Shown here piece by piece: positions 1 through 11,091 of a stretch of 64,000 nt of DNA; the stretch's first letter is position 1, and every line of letters starts with the position of its first letter. Origin of the DNA: Phytophthora colocasiae (Eukaryota; Oomycota; Peronosporomycetes; Peronosporales; Peronosporaceae); contig JAGKQI010000002.1 in the NCBI GenBank assembly GCA_018806915.1, positions 34,096 through 98,095 of the forward strand. The letters run 5' to 3'. The position numbers and the translations under genes were made by a program. Below the pieces are notes generated by a model. That model was not told the origin of the DNA, did no database searches, and saw only the letters and a list, made by a program, of their open reading frames with translations.

Positions 1-1
1 A

Positions 2-968
2 CGAGACGCCATTTACCAGAATCGCCATGGTGCTTTCTACCACAACGATATGATCGGCCAGCCCTTCGGCTCCAAGATCATCTCCAGGAAGAAAAATGCG
101 CAAGGATATCTCATCCTATTGGCCCCCACGCCTGAACTCTGGAGCCGCGCATTGCGTCATCGCACACAGATCGTCTTCACGTTGGACGCTAGTGCCATCA
201 TGTTTGCAGCGGCGTTGCGCTCCGGCTCAAGGGTGGTGGAGTCTGGTACAGGCAGTGGAGCTCTCACCACGAGTTTTGCACGGACAGTGGCGCCACATGG
301 CCATGTGTTCACTTTTGAGTTCAATGCACACAGAGCGGAGATCGCTCGCGAGGAGTTCAAGCGCAATGGACTGGAGAGCGTCATCACTGTGGACTGCAGA
401 GACGCTTGTGAGCAGGGCTTTCCTGTGGAATTGGAGGGGACGATCGATATGGTTTTTCTGGACCTACCTAGTCCGTGGATCGCTGTGGGTCATGCCACTA
501 AGATGTTGAAACAGGGAGGATTTTTCGCCTCCTATTCGCCATGTATTGAACAAGTGCAGAAGACGTGCGGAGCGTTGCGAAGCGCCAACTTTGAGTGTAC
601 GTTTGTGGACGAGGAAATTGCTGTTAGCCATGTTGTTGAAGAAGTTATTGATGTTGTTGTTTACTATTGTAGTGATTCGTACCATTGAGACGAGGTTGGT
701 GCCGTACAACTCGCGACGGATTGACTTGCCCGTGCCGGATTTTGGATTCGGCAAGAAGGCCAAGACAAATAATGGCGATGCTGCTGCTACGCAGGAGGGA
801 GATGATAACAAGACTGAAGAGGAAAAAGAGAAAGAACGCAAGAAGAATGGCGGGCGTAAGCGCAAGTATGTACCGGGAGGTGTCGGAGAGCACATTGTCG
901 CCAAGAAGGACGACGAGATCCGCGGACACACTGCGTATTTGACGTTCGCCACCAAGTTTTTCGAGTAA
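2..968 (+). CDS. TRMT61A: tRNA (adenine-58-N1)-methyltransferase catalytic subunit, 5' partial, two exons
   Basis: Catalytic subunit of the nuclear Trm6/Trm61 enzyme that makes m1A58 in tRNA. The frame is open from base 2, and the true start lies outside the window. Visible are the HNDMIGQPFGSK segment, the SAM-binding motif ESGTGSGALT and the motif-IV-like DMVFLDLPSPW. The first frame would end in a non-homologous tail at 688. A 76-nt intron at 597-672 (donor GTACGT, acceptor TAG) instead joins NFE to LIRTIET in frame and restores the family C-terminus, ending RGHTAYLTFATKFFE at 968. The lysine/glutamate-rich insert before that end is common in eukaryotic Trm61. The family match is seen in the motifs; the intron is inferred from phase and splice sites. 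Confidence 0.93.
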
Positions 969-1074
969 AGAAACCTAGAAACCTTCGTGCTGCAGGATAG
1001 AGTTAGATAACTGTATAAATTGCAATGCATCTTGCATTTGGAGACTACAGAAAACATTCAGGTTTCTACTGTTT

Positions 1075-2643
1075 TCACCCCCAATGAAAGTAACCTAAGA
1101 TGTCCTTTAGGAAAATCTCCCATCCGATGGCGATGATGACCTGGAATACGAGCATCCAGATGATGATCCACTCCAGTTTAGCTCCTTGATGGTGCGTCAA
1201 TTGCTGGTTCAGCACACCCACTCTGAATGCAACACACAACAAAAGTGTTAGACCAATAGTACAGATCTAAGATAACACAGCCGGCAAAACTTGCAAGTCA
1301 CGGAGGATGCTAAGGCGTTTGTTCAGGATTTCCACGCGACTAGCCAAATCCTGGTACTTGAGCATCTTCTGATACAGATACTTGAAGTCATCGTTGTCCT
1401 GCGACTTGATGAAGTAGTCCGGTTCGTCCAGAATGTTTGAATGGATATTCACATCAGCCAATTCGATGAAAAGCTGACCGATGAGCTTCGACGTGTCGTC
1501 CTGAGAGTACTGGATCGACCCTACCGAGGCCAGACTGGACGGAATGTGCTTCGTTGAGCGAATTCGGTCTTCCACTCGCGTCTCAAACGCCCCCAGCGTC
1601 GCTGACTGTGCCATCGCAAAGGATAAAGCGATTTTCTCGGCCACACTCACCGTACAGAGCATGATTGCGTCCTTTGCAATACTAGATCGATCGCCGTAGC
1701 GGAACTCCATGTCTTGGGCATCTACTTGATCCATTAAACCTGATGAGAATGGAGTGAGCATCATCAGACGTCGAGCCTCTTCCTCTCTTGTTAGCCCCCA
1801 GAAGACACAGCACCCGGTCTCAAAGAAGAATGCATGTTTCTCCCAAAGTGTAGCTGCACGCAGAGCGAGCACCGGGTCTCCATCACTTGCAGACAAATCG
1901 CCAGGCTGTTCAGGCTTGAAGCTCGAGTGCAGCACTTCCAGATACATTGTGTTCTTCCAGTTGGAGAGTTTCGGACCAGATTGAGTCATTGTCTGTCCTG
2001 GGTCCTTGTTTGCCTCCAAAGCTTCAGCTCGACGACTCTCCTTGGCACTTTTCTCCATCCATTTGAGCAGTTTGAACAGTGCAATCTGCTCACACGTATA
2101 GTAAACAGACACGCGTCGCTTATCTGTATGTGTCGGTGGAAGCGGAGGTTTGAAGAGATGAACCCTTGCTACTTCTTCGTCATAGTCAGGGGCGTGTGCC
2201 CGCCATCGCCGTCCACTTGGTCGACGTGCCAACATACCGGACGGGACTCCAGTGGTCCGATGCAGCTACAGCAGTCACTTCTTGTCAATAAAAAACAATA
2301 ACTACCAGGCAGTTTACCCACTCACCGCTCTCTCTTTCGTTTGTAGCCCAGTTCTTCGAGCGTTAAAGCCAACTGCACGTGCAGGTGTCGCCGGAGTTGG
2401 AGAAGCGACTTGTTTCTGATTCTCCGGGACAGTAGCTAGGGGTGCCTTTAGCACAACAATCGGAATGGGACGAGATATCTCTTCACCTTCTTCTTCTCCA
2501 CTGTCTTCGTCATTGTCGCCATCATTCGGATCCCCCAATGAAACTGGAATTGCAGTGGCCACAGGACTGAGCTGCTGTCGGGTGCGACGTCGATGTCGTA
2601 TTGGTTGAGAGCTCCCAGTGGAGTTCTCGATGTCGTGCATCAT
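1075..2643 (-). CDS. DUF155 / RMND1-Rmd1-type membrane protein, three exons
   Basis: About 478 residues. Exon 1 is 2643-2326, exon 2 is 2265-1295 and exon 3 is 1222-1075. Intron 1 (2266-2325, 60 nt) has the donor GTGAGT and acceptor TAG, phase 0. Intron 2 (1223-1294, 72 nt) fits the family only if it begins with GCAAGT, a GC-AG intron. The N-terminal ~110 residues are acidic and low complexity. The DUF155 core follows (CCVFWGLTREEE, then a coiled stretch with KYQDLASRVEILNKRL). Exon 3 supplies the hallmark LEWIIIW followed by one hydrophobic C-terminal helix. RMND1/Rmd proteins act in mitochondrial translation support or sporulation-related roles; the substrate here is unknown. It is tail-to-tail with TRM61, 106 bp apart. 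Confidence 0.88.
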
Positions 2644-2711
2644 CTTCGTAGGGAGTCGCGGATGATTCGTACCAAATCTAATAATTCCAGTATATTTTTC
2701 TGTTACGAGCT

Positions 2712-3269
2712 CTAGTTCTGCGTGAAATAATTCGCCAGGAGCATAGTGCCGATAACACCCGTCCAGATCAAGAGGAAAGCGACCCAGAAGCCCGGTCCAT
2801 CCGGGTTTATCCCGCTTGTTTGTGTTTGGCCCTTGGTTAGAAAAGTCTGGACGTTTTTGACGCTTTGGGCAGCGGGGGCGCCTTGCAAAGACTTGATAAC
2901 CTCCGGATGCTGGTTCAGCTTGCTGAACTGCCTCATCATTGCTGGGTTCTGCTTGGCGCTTTGGAGGCTCTGGGCAATCACTGCACTGTGCTGCAAATTC
3001 TCGACTTCTTTGACGACGGTGGGGTTCTTCTTGAAAATATTCAAGCTCTGAGTGCTCTTCGTGATTAATCCTTTCATCTTGCTCAAAATTTCTCTCTCTT
3101 CACCCGTTGCTGTGTCTTCAACCAGCTTACGAGTCTTTTCCACTTTCTCGCCGCGGAGTGCCGTGTAAATGAAGTTGGGTTCTAGAGCTGTTTGTTCGCC
3201 ATGAGCGAGGTGACTGAAGCACCCGATGCAAATGGCCAGAAGCAGTGCCACGACGAAATTCAGACGCAT
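2712..3269 (-). CDS. secreted RXLR-like effector candidate with C-terminal membrane helix
   Basis: 185 residues, single exon, ATG start. Residues 1-24 form a clear signal peptide ending around HLAHG. A degenerate RXLR position (TALR, residues 36-39) is followed by an acidic stretch and a canonical EER at 57-59, the spacing expected for oomycete host-translocated effectors. Residues ~65-150 are helical with spaced repeats of the type NP..M..FS..NQHPEVIKSLQ. Residues ~160-181 form a hydrophobic helix (FWVAFLLIWTGVIGTMLL), so the mature protein could be tail-anchored in a host or own membrane. The first R of RXLR is absent, so effector status is inferred; an ordinary secretory-pathway membrane protein is the alternative. 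Confidence 0.62.
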   Translation of the reverse strand: MRLNFVVALLLAICIGCFSHLAHGEQTALEPNFIYTALRGEKVEKTRKLVEDTATGEEREILSKMKGLITKSTQSLNIFKKNPTVVKEVENLQHSAVIAQSLQSAKQNPAMMRQFSKLNQHPEVIKSLQGAPAAQSVKNVQTFLTKGQTQTSGINPDGPGFWVAFLLIWTGVIGTMLLANYFTQN

Positions 3270-4588
3270 TTCTCCCTGCTGGTGTGTAGCTGGATGGAAG
3301 TTCGGGAATGAGCGAGATGGATTAAATCGTTGGCATCCAATCTATCTCTTCAAGAGTTTTTGGTGCCAGGATGCCGCATGAGATCTGTTCATGAACAGTT
3401 TGTTATTTAGGAGTTTAATAGAAATTATTAAATATTTGGCCTCTCAATTAGGGGTTAATTGGAGCGAGATAAAATACGTTCACGCTGAAATATTTCCAGC
3501 CTATAAATGGCGGTTTTACAAAACTAGACAAGGCTGAGCCGCCTCACAATTCTGGCAATTCCACGGTCGTGTCGACCGTGGACAAGACCCTCGATCGCTG
3601 CCTGCTTGAACCCAGTGTGCGCAATCTCTATCATCAAGTTCAGCGCCCGATGAAGCCACCGCGATCATGAACGAGAAGAAGGACGCCACCGCAAACCCGG
3701 CAAGTTAAAGAAGGTGACTGCAAGCAGGTACAGAAGTCTGCAGCTAGCGATGGATTTTGCTATATTGCGGGCATTATTCTGGGGAGGTGGCGCCTTCAGG
3801 GCGCTAGGAGTTTCGACCAAGTCGCTGGAACGCATGGCGGTGTACCGACTGCGCAACAGGTCTCCTCCAAAGCTTAGCACCCCTACAGACACAAAACGCA
3901 CGAAACTCGTCCGCGACTTGAGTCAACGGCGCTAACCAACCACCTATCAACCCGCTACGAACTGGTAAGACGGTCACGTGTAAACGCAGTTTTGGACGTC
4001 AAGTACCCGCAGCAGCAACCGAGTAGCATGCTTTGCTGGGGTTTTCAAGGAGGAAGCAGAAAGACAATGGAATCAGAATACGCCCATGGCGCTACGGGAG
4101 CTGCTGGTGGTCACAGCCGCAGAAGTTCGCGTGGTCCTCATGGCACAGGATGCATCCGCCGCTGCAGAAATGCAGGCCTAAATGGAAATTATTTATGAAT
4201 GCTCAAGCTTCCTGGTAATAATCCGACTCATTACCACAATGTTACATTGGAACACACATGCAATGCCGTCAGTAGATTCGGCGGAGCTGTTAGCAGAGAA
4301 GATGTTGTACGCTTATAATTTTGCGTTCACCGTAAAGCACTAGGCGGGACACCCACGAACAAACTGGTGCCGAACCTTCAGCCAGGGCCAACCTCTAGTA
4401 AACGGACACCTTCTACATCCAAAGTGAGGACAACGTGTTACTACGGTGATGGGGATTACGACGAAAACGCAGCAGGAAAAGAGGAAGCGGCTGCATTATT
4501 ACCGATTAAAGGCGACAAGAACAGGAAACGTTTGAAGACGGCGATGAAATGGCCAGTCTTTGATGGGGCCAGTGAATTGAGCAGTTGG
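3270..4588. other. intergenic, no convincing gene
   Basis: Upstream region of the secreted protein, then about 1 kb with only short open frames. An AT-rich part at 3380-3520 could hold its promoter. Frames near 3665-3935 and 4367-4663 show no recognisable protein character. I see no RNA gene or repeat. Confidence 0.5.
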
Positions 4589-4847
4589 TTATGTAGTGGT
4601 GGATGTAGTGGTGACTTGGGCGTTAAAAAGCATTTCCAGTTCCTGAATTTCTTCACGCACTAGATGCGCGTTCTCAAACGCAATGAACTCGCCGAACCCC
4701 TCGGACTTGTACAGTAGCATACCATGGGAGCCCGTGATCTCAAACGTCAGCGTCCACTGCGGGAAGCGAGGCTTGAAGCCGCGAAGAATGAGACAACCGA
4801 TACTGGAGCAGCTGTTAAAGTGCATCTCGATGGCAGCGATGAAGGCC
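4589..4847 (-). pseudogene. isolated exon-like fragment of an unrecognised gene
   Basis: On the minus strand a good acceptor (ATTCTAG) is followed at 4847 by a protein-like reading frame of about 80 residues (AFIAAIEMHFNSCSS ... FEITGSHGMLLYKSEGFGE ... REEIQELEMLFNAQ). The codon pattern and hydrophobic/charged alternation look like real protein, but I cannot name a family. The hAT transposase frame ends only 19 bp away, so upstream exons may have been displaced by that insertion. No start or clear downstream exon was found. Confidence 0.35.
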
Positions 4848-4865
4848 CTAGAATGGAGACCATCA

Positions 4866-6974
4866 CTACATGTAGAATGAAGTACCGTTTTCGGAATCAC
4901 CAGCTTCATCATCAGCTTCATCGGCAAACTCGTCGTCTCCATCGTCGCTGTCAGCATACTCACCGTCAAAATTTGCAATCGACTCCAACAACAAATTAAA
5001 GTCGTCACTTTCAAAGTCGAATATGCTTGGATCCTCCTCCTCGTCGCTCATGTCATCAACACTTTCAGCCACCGAAGGCGTTTGGTATATCACCTCCGAT
5101 CTCGCACTCTTATCACCCCCGTTCGTGCGGATAAAAGATAATTTCTCCACACTTCGGACTCGCAGTTTATTGCGAACCTTGCTGTGAATAAAACCTTGTG
5201 TGCTCCACAGCCTCTCACTTGCGGCGGATGAAGTAGGGCTGCTCAACACCTTTGCAGCAAAGTCACGGAGGACAGGCATAGTATCCTGTCCTGCCCACCA
5301 ATCCAACGGTGGATACTTACTGTTTTCCTCCTTAGTCAGTGTGTCCCACGAGTTTTTCTCATCGTAAAATGCCGCCAATAGTGAGCGGAACCTTGTTGGG
5401 GTGACACCGTGCGGTAGCCCAAAGCGAACCGCCAATTCCACAGCTTTGTCGATCGTTTTGAGAGATGTGGTTGTTTCTTTAAAGGTCACAAAAGCTTCAG
5501 TCGGCTTAGATGGATCCAGCAAATAGGCTATGGATGTAGAGTGAGACGGCGAGCGGATAAAGTTCCAACGGCTCTCGATCATTTCTCGAATGGCTTTTTG
5601 CACCGACTTGTCATATGGACTGGGCAAGTCCGTGTCGTATTCCGGGGCCTTCATCATGCGATCAAACTCGTGGAGGATCATGGAATTGGAGCACATATCC
5701 GATTCAAAGACAGCGAGCGCTCGAGTGATCGGTTTCGTCATTTTGATGACCATCCGAGCTGATTTCCAAAATTGACAATCCCCTACAATTTTCCGAGTCT
5801 CAATCAGCTTTGGCAACCGCTTCTTGTCCTTCATGTACTCGTTTATGAGGTTCGCGTTCCCAAACGCTGTCTGCAAAGCCGTTTTGTTAGCTAGGACCGA
5901 TGCGATGCACTTTTCCTGTGAGTACCATCTTGTGGAGACTGGGGTTGATAATTCTCGTGGTTTACTCTTCCATGGAGAGACCCGAACACGATGTGACTGA
6001 ACACACCGACGTAATTTGCCGCGGATCCGAACAAATTTAGTCACTTTCACGGCATTCTTCAGCACCTCAGAGAACACGCTGATCTTCGTGAAGATATCTT
6101 TGAGCAGAAGGTTCACAGCATGTGCACTACACCCGCTATATACCACGTTGGGGTGCTTTATTTCCACTAGTCTTCCAGCTTTTGCCATGGCTGGGGCGTT
6201 GTCAGATACAACGGATGTCAACTTTCCGATTCCAGCAACGGCTTCGATTTCCACGATGACTCTTGAGATATCACTGGCCATGTCCTCCGAAGTGTGAGAC
6301 GAGGACTTGCCCGACGACCACATCATAGGACGCATTTTTGGTGATGTTACAACGTAGTTCACAATACTTTCTCGGTTAATGTCAGTCCATCCGTCGGTCA
6401 CCAGTGATAATCGCCTCTGTTTCTTGAGCATCACAGCTAACTCTTCTTGTTCGGACACGTAAGCGTCGTTCAGGTACGGACCTGCTAGCGCTTGGCGTGT
6501 AGGCAATGTCAGGTTGGAGCAGCAGAGACGGAATGCCTCTTTAAGTTTGGGGTTCTCAATGTGACGCAATGCGATGCCACTATTGTATATAAATTCGGCC
6601 ATGAGGTGATTTATCTTCTCCAGTACACTCTCACGAACGACGGCTGTCCTAGGTGGTGTCTGGCGTCTTGGCGTGGAGTAGCTAGTTCGACGACTTTTGG
6701 GAGGAGAGAAGAAGCTTGGGTCGTCGTTCTGCCGTTTCTTGCGCTTCGCCATAATCTTCTTAGCGTGGTTCTCCCACTTGTTTTTCACAGCGGCGGGGAT
6801 CGACTCGCACATCAAAATATGAGGAGCAATGTGCCGACTGAGCTGCGCGTTCTTCCAGGACTTCGGGCAGTGGAGGCAGGCCACATCTGGGTGCGTCTTC
6901 CCGATGTTTTTATTACGGGGAACCAAGACTTCGTACGCTGTCCATAACGGATCCTCCTCGCGCCCTGGCGGCAT
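4866..6974 (-). CDS. hAT-superfamily transposase (BED finger, DUF659, hAT dimerisation)
   Basis: 702 residues in one intact frame from ATG 6974. The N-terminus has a BED-type zinc finger (CLHCPKSWKN ... H...H...C at residues ~33-54) followed by a basic region with KRKKR. The DUF659/catalytic part contains LVTDGWTDI and VVSDNAPAM, with the two acidic catalytic positions and GCSAHAVNLLLKDI. The C-terminal dimerisation block is SSAASERLWSTQGFIHSK, and an acidic tail ends the protein. Cut-and-paste DNA transposase, intact enough to be active or domesticated. I could not assign terminal inverted repeats or an 8-bp target duplication, so element boundaries are open. Confidence 0.9.
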   Translation of the reverse strand: MPPGREEDPLWTAYEVLVPRNKNIGKTHPDVACLHCPKSWKNAQLSRHIAPHILMCESIPAAVKNKWENHAKKIMAKRKKRQNDDPSFFSPPKSRRTSYSTPRRQTPPRTAVVRESVLEKINHLMAEFIYNSGIALRHIENPKLKEAFRLCCSNLTLPTRQALAGPYLNDAYVSEQEELAVMLKKQRRLSLVTDGWTDINRESIVNYVVTSPKMRPMMWSSGKSSSHTSEDMASDISRVIVEIEAVAGIGKLTSVVSDNAPAMAKAGRLVEIKHPNVVYSGCSAHAVNLLLKDIFTKISVFSEVLKNAVKVTKFVRIRGKLRRCVQSHRVRVSPWKSKPRELSTPVSTRWYSQEKCIASVLANKTALQTAFGNANLINEYMKDKKRLPKLIETRKIVGDCQFWKSARMVIKMTKPITRALAVFESDMCSNSMILHEFDRMMKAPEYDTDLPSPYDKSVQKAIREMIESRWNFIRSPSHSTSIAYLLDPSKPTEAFVTFKETTTSLKTIDKAVELAVRFGLPHGVTPTRFRSLLAAFYDEKNSWDTLTKEENSKYPPLDWWAGQDTMPVLRDFAAKVLSSPTSSAASERLWSTQGFIHSKVRNKLRVRSVEKLSFIRTNGGDKSARSEVIYQTPSVAESVDDMSDEEEDPSIFDFESDDFNLLLESIANFDGEYADSDDGDDEFADEADDEAGDSENGTSFYM

Positions 6975-7900
6975 CTGAGTATTTGAGCAGGCCTTGAGAG
7001 TAAGTCGTATTGTATTGTGCGCGCTCTGAGCTGTCGACTCGACACATGGAATCCTGCGCAGGCTGTTGACTCGACAGGCAGAAGATCGCCAGGAATCTAA
7101 AATTACTAAACTCGCTATGACTATGAAAGTAATGAATGGAAAAATACCGTTTCTGCTTGGGTTTTTAGGATTTATAAACCGTTAAGTGTCACACTAAGTT
7201 TAAAAATGCACTTAATTACTATTAACTTCTAAAAACTAAATAACAACCCTAACAGTGTTCAATGATCGGCTGATAAGTATACGGGGAAAACACGGAGATG
7301 GACGTACGGGGTTATATCCGTCTGGATGAGAGCATCCACCCAGTATTGCCGCCGTTGCAACCACTACATGTCATGTATTACATGCAGCATTACTCATTGC
7401 AACAGTAGCAAGGAGTGCAAGTCACTGCATTTGTTTTAGACTTTCGTGCTAGAGTTTTATACTACGTCGCAGGAGCTCTTCGAAATTGATTCATGAACCG
7501 TTGATGTTATGTTTTGAAGTTCCAGTGCTGATCCGCGCGCATAAAATGTTTGCCCTGCCCACCAAGATGGCAGCGGACGGAGTGTTCGTGTCACGAAAAG
7601 CGCTGTTATTACTGGCTGAGCTGGATGACCTCGCTGCAAGAGTCATCAGTTGGCGATCAACACAAAACGATTAGCCCAAAGTTTGAACTTAGACTTGTGC
7701 TGCACAAGCTGTGAAACGCAAACGAGAAGACAATATAACACGACCAATGTTTGCCCCCCCCCAAAGCTGTGAAACTCAAAACTCTCGTAAAGTTATCAAA
7801 CTCATCTTCTGTGCAGCCATAGTGCATGCAGCCTACAACCAAATTCCTTCGATGCAAAGTTCTTGCGAAGGAGTTAGGAACTCAACCAAAAAGCTGAAAT
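6975..7900. other. intergenic, no gene seen
   Basis: AT-rich DNA upstream of the hAT frame. It may include the transposon's own end: a CAGTGTTC-like hAT terminus occurs near 7252 but I found no matching opposite end. Only short open frames are present. Confidence 0.45.
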
Positions 7901-9551
7901 GTCACGAGGATTGCGGTGGTCCAGCGCCTTGGCCTACAGTAGTAGGACGCACAACGCCTTCTGCAATCGTAGACTCGGAGAATTTCTCCTTCAGCCAACA
8001 GGAAATCTGCGTTTCGCTCGGCTCAAAGCCGACACCAATGGCTAGCTCGCGAGCTGTGCCACCGTTGAAGAGATGAGGGTAGTACTGATGCAGGAAAAAC
8101 AGCAGCGTATCGAACTGGTTGGGCGACTGAATCACGATTTTGTGTTTGGAGGGGAATCCCCTCCCCCTCAGGGGATCAAATCTGGATAATTCTGACGTAA
8201 CCAGAAAAGAATTGGGAGATGGCTCTGTTGTAGTGTAGGCCCCCAGCCACTTCAACATCTTCAAATGTCAGCAAGATCCATCGCATGAGTTGAGCACCAA
8301 GCGAATGTGTTGGAATGGAGCCATTAGCTGCAGCTCCGCCCATTGCTCTACGCGTACATTTCTCCTTGCGAACCTCGTGCAGCCACTGCACCACAGCTAG
8401 ATAGCCATTCACTGCTGCGTGAACCATGGCTTCGAGTCGGTACCCGGGTATGTGGCGTGTATCCACTGGACCACATCAAGATGTTCATTCTTGGCAGCAA
8501 CATTTATGGCATTGACAGACTGCCGCCACCATGACCCGATCACGGCCCCGACCTCAGTAGACGACCGGAGGCGATGGAAAAACTTCAACATCTCCAAATG
8601 CCGTGCTTAGCTGCTTCTTCGATAACGCAGCGCGATGAACTTGTTGGTGAGTACGGAGTATCCACGTGACGACAGACAAGTGGCTGTTGCGGGCCGCCTC
8701 GATCAATGCTTCTTCGAACCGGAAGCTACACATGAGCTCATCCAACAGAACTACGATAGGAAACTGGCCCATTGATGCTGCGAGACACAAATATTCGTCC
8801 TTCCCACCGACAGGGTGTTCCAGTAACCAACGAGCGATGGGGACGTTCCCACTCTTACAAGCTTCTGTAATGCCAAAGAACCAGGCTCGCGACCAAGTGG
8901 AACTCATGGGGCTGGGATAACATTTTAGGCGCCGCTGCTACCTCTTGACTCAATCTCCGTTGTTTAACATCAGCATTGCCACATCTGCGTGGATCTCTTC
9001 AAAGGCATACTCCGCCAGTTTTCTGTTTAAAGGCAGCAAGAACTGCGCAAGATCCACGGCGCCATTCATCAGGGCGAACTCAATAGCATTTTGCACCTCT
9101 TCATTGTCCAATTCATGTGGAGCGTTCTCGTACAGCCATCGAGCCACCTCTGAACGTTTGTGTTCAATGGCTAATAGTATACTGTTACCTCCCCAGTGCA
9201 CTACATCCCACTTTTACAGGTACAATGCAGCCTTTGAAGTGGGTGAAGATCCTTTGCATCAGCTTTAAATCTCCCAGTTCAACAGCCACTTGAGTGATTT
9301 TCCAGAACTGCCATTGGTAGTACTGTTGCTCCGATCGGAGGTAGTAGTTCAGTGTCCTTCCAAACGTACGTGGGGCTGAGGAAACCCAACTACAACTCCA
9401 TACCCAGTCCAACAACTCAATGGACTTGAAATTGTACGCATTGGTCAACGAGAGATTCCTGGGAGGACCCAGGAAGCTGGAGATGACAAGTCCTAAATGA
9501 TGCAGAGAAGTACTATCCAATGGCTGGTTACGAAGCACCACCGTAACACTA

Positions 9552-9691
9552 CACCTTTTGCCGGCCAAAGTGGGCTAATCAGCATCCAATGTGGGCAGGA
9601 TTAATTTTAGGCGGCTGACAGAAACCCAAAACAGCCCAAAACTGTTTTTTCACACAATCAAAGTGGGCTAATCATCATTCAAAGCGGGCAA
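9552..9691 (+). repeat. left terminal inverted repeat of the mariner-type element
   Basis: Matches the reverse complement of 10952-11091 almost base for base. Two direct subrepeats lie at 9567-9597 and 9660-9690, both starting AAAGTGGGCTAATCA. Confidence 0.92.
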
Positions 9692-9692
9692 A

Positions 9693-10858
9693 CTACTGGC
9701 CATAGGACATATCTTCCTTACGAATTGCTGCATGCACAAACTTCGAAGCGTGCAGCTCTACGTTCTGCACCATGCGCTGAGTGATTCGCGGCATGCAAGT
9801 GTTGGTAGCTCGCTCGAGAAGCCTCATGCGAGCTTCTGTCTTCGAAATTGGTGGACCAGTAATACTCTCGGTCAGTGGGTCGTTCATCTCTTCCCTCGCT
9901 GTAGCTAGGTAGGTTTTGATGTGCGCTTTAAGAGCGCTAAAGCAGTTTTCAATCGGGTTACACATGGGGCTGTATGTACCAAGTCGAAGCAAGACGAGAT
10001 CGCAGCGGGGCTGTACGAGCTCCTCTGTACGAGAGTGTGCTGGTGCATTGTCGAACACGATGACGATCTTCTTGTCCCTATACTGCTCGTGATAGATGTT
10101 GCTCTCCTTGATGACCTCATACAGCTCCTCTACGAAGTCGGCGTTGGTTTGCATTTTAATGCTGCCTCTTTGCGTCCGGTACGCAACGACACCGTACGCA
10201 GAGGAGACCGCGCACTGGATTTGGAGGTTGGCGCCCTTGGACGGCGGCATCTTCTCCACGGCACGCTTTCCCTTCTTTGCACGACCTTTCGTGCGCTTGG
10301 TGTACAAGTTAAAATTCGTCTCGTCAAAATACACGACGAGATCACCACGTGCTTGGTGTCTGATCAGCGCTTCAGCAAACACCTTCCTCTTCTCCTTATT
10401 TTCCTCACTGTTACATGTCGTAGGCTCGACGCGCGTCTACGAATTAGCCAAAGAATATTGAATGTTAATTCAGTCTCAGTACATGTACATGTTCATAGTA
10501 AAGCACACCTGTTTGACGGTAAAGAGCATGCCTTTCAGATGGCGAGAAATGGTAGACTCTGCGATGTCCACACGAAACTCATCAAGGACCATGCGTTTCA
10601 ATGTGGCAAGTGGGAGAAGACAACACTCGTCCAGCCACAGCTCTAATGCCGCCTTGATCTCGGGGGTCACTTTGGTAGCGCGGGCCCCCCTCGAGGAAGG
10701 TCAACAGCACGGTCGAGGCTAACAAGTCGCTCCGCTGTGCTCCGTGGGAACCCATTATAATGGGCAACAGCACGCCAGTTGCCACCGGCGTGGTATGCTT
10801 TGAGGACGCGACGGCGTTCTTCAGGTGTGTGGGTCTTAGTGGCGGTTTGGGAAGGCAT
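9693..10858 (-). pseudogene. DDE transposase of the mariner-type element, one intron and one frameshift
   Basis: Start ATG 10858. A helix-turn-helix region (TPEERRRVLKAYHAGGNWRA and STAERLVSLD) is followed by a frame break in the run of six C at 10685-10690; one extra base there would continue into VTPEIKAALELWLDE and a second HTH ending STISRHLKGMLFTVKQ. A 72-nt intron (10437-10508, GTGTGC...TAG) joins to TRVEPTTCN. The catalytic domain shows DETNFN, FDNAPAHS and NPIEN, with 33 residues between the second D and the E, as in DDE_3 transposases. Apart from the one-base break the gene looks intact, so it is either recently inactivated or a homopolymer error. Confidence 0.85.
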
Positions 10859-10951
10859 CTGGGTTGTGTAATGTCAGTTGCAGATTGACTTTGTGGTCTC
10901 CATTTCGGGCGCATGCGAAGTACTGTACATGTACGAATGATTGGCTGGTAG

Positions 10952-11091
10952 TTGCCCGCTTTGAATGATGATTAGCCCACTTTGATTGTGTGAAAAAACA
11001 GTTTTGGGCTGTTTTGGGTTTCTGTCAGCCGCCTAAAATTAATCCTGCCCACATTGGATGCTGATTAGCCCACTTTGGCCGGCAAAAGGTG
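10952..11091 (-). repeat. right terminal inverted repeat of the mariner-type element
   Basis: Mirror of the left repeat, with the same pair of internal direct subrepeats in inverted orientation. The outer end reads GGCAAAAGGTG followed by the TA duplication. Confidence 0.92.

Larger units (their letters stand above)
9552..11091 (-). mobile_element. Tc1/mariner-type DNA transposon with ~140-bp inverted repeats, TA target duplication
   Basis: 1,540 bp between TA dinucleotides at 9550-9551 and 11092-11093. Both ends read CACCTTTTGCCGGCC inward, and the match continues for about 140 bp. It carries one interrupted transposase gene. Each terminal repeat holds two ~31-nt direct copies of a transposase-site-like unit. 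It inserted into codon ~8 of the ankyrin pseudogene. Confidence 0.93.

Noticed and set aside
3665..4663. Several short ORFs of 60-98 codons
   Set aside because: No protein-like composition, no splice-supported extension, overlapping on both strands.
7252..7270. hAT terminal inverted repeat starting CAGTGTTC
   Set aside because: No matching end or 8-bp duplication found on the other side of the transposase.
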